Below, piece by piece: positions 1 to 7,640 of a stretch of 32,056 bases of DNA. Every line of letters begins with the position of its first letter. The first letter of the stretch is position 1. The notes beneath the pieces are model-generated. The model had not been told where the DNA came from, made no database searches, and was given only the letters and a program-made list of their open reading frames with translations. Location: positions 1 through 32,056 of the forward strand of contig JASANZ010002006.1 of NCBI GenBank assembly GCA_030849805.1. Reading direction: 5' to 3'. Origin of the DNA: Sergeia podlipaevii. Its lineage: Eukaryota > Euglenozoa > Kinetoplastea > Trypanosomatida > Trypanosomatidae. Position numbers and translations under genes: made by a program.

Positions 1-169
1 CCCCTCCTCAAAAAAAAAAAGAGAAGTGAATGAACAAACAAAGCGGAGAGTGAAATAATAAAAATAAAAATAAAAATAATAAGTGATCATCAATGTCACT
101 GACGGCAAAAAGAAAGGAGTGTTCATATTTCTCCATTCCAGTCACATACAGAAAAAAAAAAAAAAACTA
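1..169 (-). other. 3' UTR / intergenic DNA after the last gene
   Basis: This is A/T-rich DNA downstream of the stop codon at 170-172. On the minus strand it holds a T14 run (152-166) almost directly after the stop. That run could be the pyrimidine tract for a next gene lying beyond the window edge, but no acceptor can be assigned with confidence. Confidence 0.4.
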
Positions 170-3100
170 CTACACGGATGCCAAACAGTCGTTCAAGTGA
201 GCGTTCAGCTGCCCTTCACTCGGTCCACAGCAGCCAATCGCGGTAAGAGGGCTCGCTTGCATAGGCACACAATCTGCAGTCACAGAGGCCGTCCGTTTGC
301 GCGATGACGAGGAAGAGGAGCTGCGTAGCGGCGTTGGTGCCCCCGGATGAAGGGTAGGTGGATGACCAGAGGGAGCAGACGGCTGCGCAGTGCTAACATT
401 CAGGATGACCTGCTGATGTTGATGAGGAGGAGGGGAGAGAACAGAGTCTGCAGTGACCACGACACCACTAGTGCTAAGGGCAATTGCGCTCGAGGACGTC
501 AGCTTTGCAGAAGGAGGTGGCGGTGCCCGGGGCGGCAGGCCTGACCGCAGGCCGCTTCTCTTGCCAGCAGCAAGCGGGCTGGCATGGAGCTGAGCGGCAT
601 AATCAAGAGCGGTGCTTGTTGGGGAGAAGCTGCGGACTGAGGTCGGCGTCGAGGACACACAAGAGGCGTGATGAGACGTACGCCGCTCCTCCTCTTCATC
701 TTCTTCACCAAGATGGAGCAGGTGAAAATCAAGCTGCGCAAGAAGGTTCCCGTCGCTGAGTGAGCCACGCGTGCCTGATGAGGTGGCGCGTGCGCTGGTC
801 ATGGTGGAGCCTCCTCCCCAGTACCAACTGCCTCCTGCGGTGAACCAGTCTTGTTCCTTCTGCGGTTGTTGTGCCGGCGTTGTGCTTCTCACACTGATTC
901 TGGAACGAGCATCCAAGCTGGACCTTGTCCGCATCGTTTCATTCAATCCATCCTGGTGGGCTGCCTGGAGAGGCAGTGCAAGGAGAGCAAGTCCAACCTG
1001 GAAGTGCCCAGTGCCAAGTGTCAGAGTTCCAGCAAAGCCGCTGTCTGGCTCATCTACCGGTGAGAACACCCGCGGCGGGGGTGGGGGTGACGACAAGGGC
1101 TCATCTTGCTGCCTTTCTGCAAGTGCGCTAGCTTGCACTGCCTCTATCGTGCCCACATATGTCCCTCCTCCTAGTTGTCTAGCCATCTCATGTGTTGCTG
1201 TGGTAGAAGGAGCGGCGGCGGCGGCGGCGGTGCTAGAGCTGATCTCAGCCGTCATCACCGAGCAACAGCTCACACGCGCCGTGCAGGGCACTAGCGTGGG
1301 TGATGGCAAGTCCTCAGATCCTTTACTATGTGAGCGATCTCTCTGGTCTTCGCGGATATCGTAGCCGCCCTTACCGTACCTCTCATGTGTCCCTTCGGAG
1401 CTTACATCCTGCCCGGGTAGAAAGGCGCTCAGTAGGTTTCCACTGATGAGTGTTTCCGCGTAGCGTTGTTCAAACCAGCGTAGCATCCACACCCGCGCAT
1501 CCCCCTCTTCTGGCCGCTGCTGCTGAATGTCTCGCAGCATCTCAGAAAAGACACTCGCAAGATCGTGCTGTTCAACGTACTGAGCGTCATCGATAGTCTC
1601 AGCCGCCTCGATGGATGCCTCCATGGTATCTTCCGCCACAGTCTTGCTGCTTGCCAAACCTTCCCTCCCCTCCTCCGCTTCAGTGTGGCGGCAAGCATCG
1701 TGCTTTTCAATAGCAATAGTCACAGACAGCGGCGATGTTATAGATGGTGGCGCTGTAGCTTCAGCTGCACGTCCGTCAGCATCTGCGGTTGCTTCGAGTG
1801 CTGCTGTTGTATGTACGCAGGGCACGGTGATAGTTTCGTTATCCATAAAAACATGGCATTCAGCCGCTTCCTCAACGTGGACCTGATGCGATGCGAGAGT
1901 GAATAGGGCGGCAAGAGGAGCAATAGTCGTAGGGACTGCAGGTACGCTTGTGAGCGGTGACGCTGCTACGTCAGGACTGTTCATTACCTCACATACAACG
2001 AGTGACCCCGCACTTTGAGTGGGGGTGGGTAAGAAGGTCGAGGAACGATTGCCGGTGCCGCTGTTGCTGGTTGGGGTGACTGGTGCACTCGTCCGTATAC
2101 CGGCATAACATGAGAGAGCGGGCGAAGAGACTTCCAGGCTGTCCTTGAGCGTGACAGGAGCAGTCGGCTCCTCCTGCTGTCGCTGTTGAGGCTTCGCATC
2201 TCTCATCATGTACGAGGCCTTGCCAAGAGGCTTGCTGGGACGCTGTGGAGGACGAAGAGGGCCCAGATGCAACCCAGAGCAGTGGCTGCTGCTGCGGAGC
2301 TCTTCGTTGCCAGATGACATGCTGCTTATAGAAGCTATGCTAGCGGTCGTCGTTGGTATCGCAACAGACTGCTGCTGCTGTTGCTGAGGGACGAAGAGTA
2401 CCATGGCAGGCAACTGTGCCGTCATAATGGAGCAACCACGTGATCTCGTCAGTGTTGCGGGGCTTGCGGTGTTGGTGCCGCCCGGGTTATGCAGGGATGG
2501 CACGTTGTGATGCAGCTGCGGAGGCCTCGCTCCCACCAAGGGTGTCAAACGTGCTGGATGAAGAACTCGAGTTGCTCGTGCTGGCAATCGCTGAGGATTC
2601 GCGAACCGATCTGCACTCACACTGTGGCCGATGCTCTTGCTGCCGCCGACACCATCGCTGACCTCACCGCCACGACAAGGAGGCTGACATACATGATTAT
2701 GTGAAGTCACACCGATGTTAGAGCGGCTTGCCAGAGTAATTTTACGGAAAGGCTCGATTTGATGTGAAAGCTCCTTTGACTGCCACTGCGACTCCTCTGT
2801 CTTTAAAGACCCGTGATGCTGGTGATGAGAGTGGTGGTGGTGATGACTGGAAGACAGTGGGTGGGCTTGGTGTGAGACGCTATCGCTACTGGTGCTCGTA
2901 CCCAACTGATGAACCTGTGACGAGTTCATCTCATGGCCTTGACCATGCTGTCGCCCCGAAAAGTGACGCTTGGACACCTTGGGTACGTAATGGCTAGCGC
3001 CTCTTTGTTCTGATGTCCCAGAGTGGTGGCTTGCGCCACTTGTAGTGCTGCAGTTCCTACAATTAGTATTATGATTGCTATTGCTTCTGCTGCCTCCAGT

Positions 3101-3229
3101 GCCGCCGCTAGTGTAAGGAAGCAACGGTGGCAGGCTCTGTGACTGGCGTTGATTGCGGTGGCTTCCCTTTTGCTTTTGTTGTTTCTGCGAGAGTGGGACT
3201 ACGCCCGCGCTCGATGGTGACTTCAGCAT
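170..3229 (-). CDS. Low-complexity protein with an internal RIIa/Dpy-30-like helix pair
   Basis: The frame encodes 1019 aa from a true ATG, which is the first ATG after the upstream acceptor candidates. Most of it is Ser/Thr/Ala/Pro/Gln-rich and probably disordered, with a His cluster around residues 127-140, Gln runs and proline runs. One compact segment stands out at about residues 551-594. It starts Tyr-Val-Glu-Gln-His, continues as an amphipathic helix, carries an Arg-Pro at about 572-573, and ends in a second helix with Trp-Phe-Glu-Gln-Arg. This is the pattern of RIIa and Dpy-30 docking-and-dimerisation domains, which form four-helix dimers that bind amphipathic helices of anchoring or axonemal proteins. 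A scaffold or flagellar role is therefore possible but inferred only. No catalytic motif, signal peptide or membrane segment was recognised. The last gene of the unit in this window, it ends in TAG. Confidence 0.8.
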   Translation of the reverse strand: MLKSPSSAGVVPLSQKQQKQKGSHRNQRQSQSLPPLLPYTSGGTGGSRSNSNHNTNCRNCSTTSGASHHSGTSEQRGASHYVPKVSKRHFSGRQHGQGHEMNSSQVHQLGTSTSSDSVSHQAHPLSSSHHHHHSHHQHHGSLKTEESQWQSKELSHQIEPFRKITLASRSNIGVTSHNHVCQPPCRGGEVSDGVGGSKSIGHSVSADRFANPQRLPARATRVLHPARLTPLVGARPPQLHHNVPSLHNPGGTNTASPATLTRSRGCSIMTAQLPAMVLFVPQQQQQQSVAIPTTTASIASISSMSSGNEELRSSSHCSGLHLGPLRPPQRPSKPLGKASYMMRDAKPQQRQQEEPTAPVTLKDSLEVSSPALSCYAGIRTSAPVTPTSNSGTGNRSSTFLPTPTQSAGSLVVCEVMNSPDVAASPLTSVPAVPTTIAPLAALFTLASHQVHVEEAAECHVFMDNETITVPCVHTTAALEATADADGRAAEATAPPSITSPLSVTIAIEKHDACRHTEAEEGREGLASSKTVAEDTMEASIEAAETIDDAQYVEQHDLASVFSEMLRDIQQQRPEEGDARVWMLRWFEQRYAETLISGNLLSAFLPGQDVSSEGTHERYGKGGYDIREDQRDRSHSKGSEDLPSPTLVPCTARVSCCSVMTAEISSSTAAAAAAPSTTATHEMARQLGGGTYVGTIEAVQASALAERQQDEPLSSPPPPPRVFSPVDEPDSGFAGTLTLGTGHFQVGLALLALPLQAAHQDGLNETMRTRSSLDARSRISVRSTTPAQQPQKEQDWFTAGGSWYWGGGSTMTSARATSSGTRGSLSDGNLLAQLDFHLLHLGEEDEEEERRTSHHASCVSSTPTSVRSFSPTSTALDYAAQLHASPLAAGKRSGLRSGLPPRAPPPPSAKLTSSSAIALSTSGVVVTADSVLSPPPHQHQQVILNVSTAQPSAPSGHPPTLHPGAPTPLRSSSSSSSRKRTASVTADCVPMQASPLTAIGCCGPSEGQLNAHLNDCLASV
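1446..1579 (-). other. RIIa/Dpy-30-like docking and dimerisation segment
   Basis: This segment encodes about residues 551-594 of the 1019-aa protein. Two predicted amphipathic helices are joined by a short turn containing Arg-Pro followed by acidic residues, with hydrophobic positions spaced for a dimer interface. The surrounding sequence is low complexity, so this is the only part likely to fold. The assignment is by pattern recognition; an HMM search against the RIIa and Dpy-30 families would settle it. Confidence 0.5.
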
Positions 3230-3410
3230 GTGTGTTTCTTCACCCTCTGTGTCTTCGCCTCCTAAGCCCTATATATTTTTCCTTCCTGTAATGCTTCTCC
3301 TTTTTTTTTTGTTGTTTAATGTCCTCTCTGACGATGTAGAAGCCCCAGCAATCCGCGTTCTTTTTTTTAAAAAATAGTTCTCCCTTTTTGTTCCGTTTTG
3401 CTTTGATGCA

Positions 3411-3467
3411 CTACAGTGATGAAACAAAATATAAAAGAATAATGTATCGCGGTGCTTAAAAAAAAAA
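3411..3467 (-). promoter_or_regulatory. Candidate trans-splice acceptor region for the 1019-aa gene
   Basis: On the minus strand a run of 11 T (3467-3457) is followed at once by an AG (3456-3455), and a second T-rich stretch ends in TAG (3413-3411). Either gives a 5' UTR of about 180-225 nt. The first ATG after both is the chosen start at 3229. Confidence 0.45.
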
Positions 3468-4349
3468 ATGTGTGGAGGAATACAAGAAAAGAAATAGATA
3501 ATGCTGCTTTTCCAAAATTGCTCTGGACACGTATCTTTATATATATTTGTTATAAAAACGAGAGAGAAGCCAAAAAAAAAAGAAAACAAGCGAAACAAGT
3601 TGAGAGCAGTGCCAGAACCTGTAATAAAAGAAAAAGATAAGAAAACACTTGCGGCAAATTGAAACAAACAAACAGAAAAATAACAAGTGCAACAATAACA
3701 AAGCAATAGTAGAAAGAGCAAATAAAAGAAAATTGAAGGGGAAGCAGCTAAAAAAGAAAAAAAGAAAAACTAAGAATAAAAGTAGTGGCTTGTATATATA
3801 TACACACAGCAGCTGAGAAAAATAAAGAGAATAATAATGATAAGAGGATTCAATAACAAAAGCTAATATCGCTCTCTTATCAGATACGTGCTTGTTCACG
3901 CACGTTAAATACTACAAAGAAAATGAAATAAATTATAATTTTTTTTTAAAAAAAGTGCAAGTGAAAAAAAAAACCAAGAGTATGGAAAAGAAGAACGAGA
4001 CAGTGTAGAACAAAACAAGCCATAATCAACACTGAAGTCTACTCATAGCGCATAACACCAGAAGCACATATCGAATATAAAAGGGATTGTTTTTTTTTTT
4101 TTTTTTTTGAAAAATATATATATTTATAGTGAAAACAGAAAACACCAGCGCAATTCTCTCAATCACAAACCCACGTGTCATCAAGCGCCAAAAGAAACAA
4201 CAATCTTTAGGAAAGTGGAGAGAGAGACAAAAAGCCTTCTTCCATGTGCAAGGAAAGAGAAGGACTATACCCAAACACTCCCCCCCCTCCTCTTCTCTTC
4301 TCTTCCTTCCACACGTGACCTCAACCATTTTCAGTCACCATCACACCCT

Positions 4350-4449
4350 TTTCGAAAGCAAAGGACAACAAGAAGGAACAAAAAGAAGAAAAGGAAAAGG
4401 AAAAGGAAAAGGAAAAAGAAACACAGAAAGAAGAGGAAAAAAAAAAGGA
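4350..4449 (-). promoter_or_regulatory. Very long polypyrimidine tract with CCTTTT repeats
   Basis: On the minus strand about 100 nt are almost entirely C and T, including several tandem CCTTTT units, and an AG follows at 4349-4348. This is the longest uninterrupted pyrimidine tract in the window. It lies 1.1 kb upstream of the nearest large gene, so which mRNA it serves is unclear. It could be a distant or weak acceptor, a polyadenylation cue for the upstream gene, or the signal for a small gene starting at 4328. Confidence 0.5.
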
Positions 4450-4562
4450 AATTTACCAAAGCACAACTCCCATCAAAGAGTGCATTATGCGCGCGCGGCA
4501 TTTCTTGTCTTCTTCTCTTCATCTCCATATATATCCTCCGCTGACCCTCTCTCCTTGTCTCA

Positions 4563-4583
4563 TGTGTGTGTGTGTGTGTGTGT
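4563..4583. repeat. TG/CA microsatellite abutting a stop codon
   Basis: This is a (TG)10-11 repeat on the plus strand. In the mRNA it reads as CA and begins two bases after the TAA at 4587-4585, so it lies at the very start of the 3' UTR. Confidence 0.9.
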
Positions 4584-4584
4584 T

Positions 4585-6309
4585 TTAACGAACACCATAA
4601 GTAAAGTTCTGCAGCTGCTTCTGATGCAGAGCGTCAAACACACTCGTCTTCTTAGACCATAACCTGCCCTTGCTCCTGCGCACCTCCGCTAGTTTGTTCG
4701 CCTTATCCGCATCCAGCACACGACGCTGCACCTGCCGCCCAATGGGCTCCTGCTCTCTGTCGAACTCAACACCAGTTGTACCCACATTCTTCTGTCTATC
4801 AGGACGACGGCCAAAGTTCTCCAACAGGTAGTCCAGCGTCGTCTCTTCGTTGGCTTCCCCGGCAAAGCGTGTGGCCCATAGTCTGCGCTTCTTATCTAAA
4901 ATGACGTCCTCAATATGCCTGTACACAACGAAACTCTCTGGCCCCATCACCTCTAGACGCTCCACATCTGTGAGGCTACGCGCCAGAGCTGCGCCCCACT
5001 CTGTGTCTACGCAAAGACGACGCACCTCACTGAGATAGGCAAGCACCGTCGCGGTGATTTCCTTTTCGGGGGTGTACATGAAGTCAACAAAGCCACACTT
5101 CTCTTCATAGAAAGCACGGACACGGTTGACATCACCGCGCGTGTTGACAAACAAACGGGCTGCGTCGATCTTTTCATTGTGCGCCTCCAGTGCCGGAGCA
5201 AGCGCCGCGCAAACATCTTCCCAGACGGAAGGCTTAGCGTTCAGCGCAGCCTCACGCCACTTGGCATCCGCACTCATAAAAAGGAGCAAGCGCAGATCTG
5301 AAGGGGCCACCTCGGCGGCACCACCACTGCCGGACACCACCGGCATCCCCGCCTTCGCCTTGAGCTCACGATAGAGCTCGATCACCTCCGCATTGGGCAC
5401 ATCATCGAGAGTGAGGGAGCCATGACTTGGAGCAATAAACACGCCGTCATAGGGCTCCGTGCTTGGGTAGATGAAATCGCTATAACGCTCCTTGATCTGC
5501 TCGTGTGTGTTGAAAGGAAGTACGTCCAGCTCCGTCACATCCACGCCATCGGGGTCAACATATGGATTATGTTCAAACCGAGGCAAATAGTCATTACGCG
5601 CGCCGTCGATAAATCCGATGGGGCCCCATCGGTCCCAGACGTAGTTGGGCTCAAGCCCGAGTTCCTTGCGGCGCACAGCACGCTCCAGGTCCATGAGAGC
5701 GTGCCGCATCGCTTGCGAAAATATGAGGGTGCCGGTCTGCAAGCCATCGTCCTCCCAGCAGTGCGCACGAAGCGTGTTTCTGTTGTAAAATGGCTTCGTG
5801 ATGCCAATGCAGCGCCAGTAGCGGGACTCGCGTGTGTAGTGAAGCGCAGAGTCCAGAAAAGAAACGTCGTACATGTGAGGGTTGCCCTTGACTGTTTCAT
5901 CGTGCAGCAGAACACTGATGAGCTCTGGGGTGTCAAAGGCCTTCCAGATCAACTTCGTCTCTAAATTATAGAAGTTGTAGCTAAGGCGCTCGTGATCACG
6001 CTCGAAGCGGTGCTGCTGATGATTGTAGGGCTGAAACCACGCCTTCTGTGGAATGTAGGTACGATCAGAAAGCTCGGTGCGATTACGATCCAGATAGGAG
6101 CGTACTGCGATCTTCTTGCCGACCGTATACTTTCTGGGGATCAGGCTGTAGCCGCCAGCTTTGTACTTGTACACTACATCACCATCCTTGACGGAGGCCG
6201 AGCCGAGATTCCCACTGCCGGTACTGCTGCTGCTACCGGCGTCCACTGCACTCTTAGCGGCCGCTGCTGCCGCCTTCTGCAACAGTAGACTACGTCTGCA
6301 AGGAAGCAT
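4585..6309 (-). CDS. Probable mitochondrial protein, conserved-looking, function unknown
   Basis: The product is 574 aa from the ATG at 6309. A longer frame exists upstream but opens with TTG and runs through the pyrimidine tract and acceptor, so it is not used here. The N-terminus is Arg/Leu/Ala/Ser-rich without acidic residues for about 20 positions (two adjacent Arg at 5-6, then an Ala run), which is typical of a mitochondrial presequence. From about residue 45 the protein is well-mixed, rich in Tyr, Trp, Arg and Asp and free of low complexity, like a folded, conserved protein. No catalytic motif or named domain was recognised, and there are no membrane helices. The basic, Trp/Tyr-rich style and basic C-terminal tail resemble kinetoplastid-specific mitoribosomal or mitochondrial RNA-processing subunits, but this is only an inference. 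It ends in TAA. Confidence 0.85.
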   Translation of the reverse strand: MLPCRRSLLLQKAAAAAAKSAVDAGSSSSTGSGNLGSASVKDGDVVYKYKAGGYSLIPRKYTVGKKIAVRSYLDRNRTELSDRTYIPQKAWFQPYNHQQHRFERDHERLSYNFYNLETKLIWKAFDTPELISVLLHDETVKGNPHMYDVSFLDSALHYTRESRYWRCIGITKPFYNRNTLRAHCWEDDGLQTGTLIFSQAMRHALMDLERAVRRKELGLEPNYVWDRWGPIGFIDGARNDYLPRFEHNPYVDPDGVDVTELDVLPFNTHEQIKERYSDFIYPSTEPYDGVFIAPSHGSLTLDDVPNAEVIELYRELKAKAGMPVVSGSGGAAEVAPSDLRLLLFMSADAKWREAALNAKPSVWEDVCAALAPALEAHNEKIDAARLFVNTRGDVNRVRAFYEEKCGFVDFMYTPEKEITATVLAYLSEVRRLCVDTEWGAALARSLTDVERLEVMGPESFVVYRHIEDVILDKKRRLWATRFAGEANEETTLDYLLENFGRRPDRQKNVGTTGVEFDREQEPIGRQVQRRVLDADKANKLAEVRRSKGRLWSKKTSVFDALHQKQLQNFTYGVR

Positions 6310-6364
6310 CAATATATATATATGTATCCCTTCTTTCCTCACTACTCCTTTTTTATAAATAATA

Positions 6365-6392
6365 CTGTGACGATTGCCAAGAAAAAAAAAAA
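6365..6392 (-). promoter_or_regulatory. Trans-splice acceptor for the mitochondrial-type gene
   Basis: On the minus strand an 11-T run (6392-6382) is followed by a short spacer and CAG, with the AG at 6366-6365. The predicted 5' UTR is 55 nt and contains no ATG before 6309. Confidence 0.65.
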
Positions 6393-7216
6393 CAATTAAA
6401 AGCAACAGACGCTACTACTACTACTACTAATCTTCCAGTGTGTGTGTGTGTGTGTGTCAACTGTAATGACGCGCGGATGAACCGGCTAAAAAAGTGTCCG
6501 GTTCTTTTCTTCGCAGTAAGAGACACTAGTTGTTCCTTGAAAGAAAGAAAATAATAAATAGCAAAACAAAACAAACAGAAAAATGGGGAAGAAAGTGAGA
6601 AAAAAAGCAGTTAGAAAAAAACAAACACCGAATATATATATTTAGCTTTTAAAAAAATAAAAAGGATAGATGGTATGGAATACCTCATCAGCAATTGTGA
6701 AACAAGAAAGAAAAGAAAAAAAGGCAATTCCCATAAGCTGTACACTTTTGCAAGACACGCTTTATTTCTTACAGCGACAACAAAAACGCAATAAACAAAA
6801 TGGTCGGAGAAAGAGAAAGAAAGCGCCTCATTATGTATTGCCGGTACACCCCAACCTTGGAAACGCACAGCCACGTGTACAACGAGAAAATAATAATAAT
6901 AATAATAATAGTAATAATAAAGATTAAGCGTGTTTACACGTCAGTTAGAAAGGCGGGTGCAGCAGCAGCAGGAGAGAGAGAGGGAAGGGGAAGATAAGAA
7001 GTTGAATATACAACACAATAAAAGAAAAAAAAAGTAGAGGCATAAAAGAAAAATAAAAAGCCCGTTTTAAATGTGTAACCGATTTAGCGATGTAAAAGAG
7101 GGGGAATAAACATTTTGGATACAAGAAAGAAGAAGGAATCAACGTGCTCCATTACTTCTTCCTTGATGTCCCCATCACGATCTATCCATCTATATACGCT
7201 GTGACTCACAACGGGT

Positions 7217-7240
7217 ACACACACACACACACACACACAC
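7217..7240. repeat. CA microsatellite
   Basis: A tandem CA repeat of about 24 bases lies in the non-coding gap downstream of the 919-aa gene. Confidence 0.85.
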
Positions 7241-7616
7241 AGGCACACACATTCCTATAGGCCCCTGCTTTTGCCTCCTCGCATGCAGACACTTCAAAAA
7301 AAAAAAGGGCATAGACGTGGCGTACCAAGAGAAACAAAAAAAAGTCCACAAAAATGTTTGGAAACAAGTTACTTCTTTGAAAACAAAACGAATGTCTCTG
7401 CTGGAAGGAAGCCGCAGGTACAAATAGAAAAAAAAAAACGCGCGGCTACCACAGCACCTAACGTGGACAGAGAAAGAGCAAACCGTAAACAAGAGAGAGA
7501 GTGAGAGAAAGAAAGAAACACACAGCTTATAAGTGCACTTGAGCTCCCCCCCTCCCCAATAATGAAAGAAGTCAGAGGAGGAGGGAAGTAAGTCATAAAT
7601 ATATATGTGTGTGTGT

Positions 7617-7629
7617 GGGGGGGGGGGGG
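7617..7629. repeat. G homopolymer just after a stop codon
   Basis: Thirteen consecutive G on the plus strand follow a short TG repeat. In the mRNA this is a poly-C run starting 11 nt after the TAA at 7643-7641. Confidence 0.9.
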
Positions 7630-7640
7630 AGGTATTACAT

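Larger units (their letters stand above)
3230..4584 (-). other. Intergenic region with splice and polyadenylation signals
   Basis: This 1.35-kb gap separates the two left-most genes. On the minus strand it contains a CA repeat beside the upstream gene's stop, a roughly 100-nt C/T tract (4350-4449), a run of about 20 T (4090-4109) and several shorter T-rich tracts. No conserved gene was recognised. A 100-codon ATG frame (4328-4026) follows the long tract and is treated under the findings. Confidence 0.6.
6310..7640 (-). other. Intergenic region rich in microsatellites
   Basis: This 1.3-kb gap shows no convincing gene. It holds an ACT/AGT triplet repeat (6412-6428), TG repeats (6439-6458), AAT-type repeats (6890-6919), a CA repeat (7217-7240) and a 13-base G run (7617-7629). 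The minus strand is T-rich throughout. Open frames here start with GTG or TTG and are translated pyrimidine tract. Confidence 0.6.

Noticed and set aside
771..1364. Plus-strand 197-codon frame
   Set aside because: It is antisense to the low-complexity 1019-aa gene, with no support on the plus strand.
6310..6405. N-terminal extension of the mitochondrial-type protein
   Set aside because: It opens with TTG and spans the poly-T tract and CAG acceptor, so it would not be in the mature mRNA.
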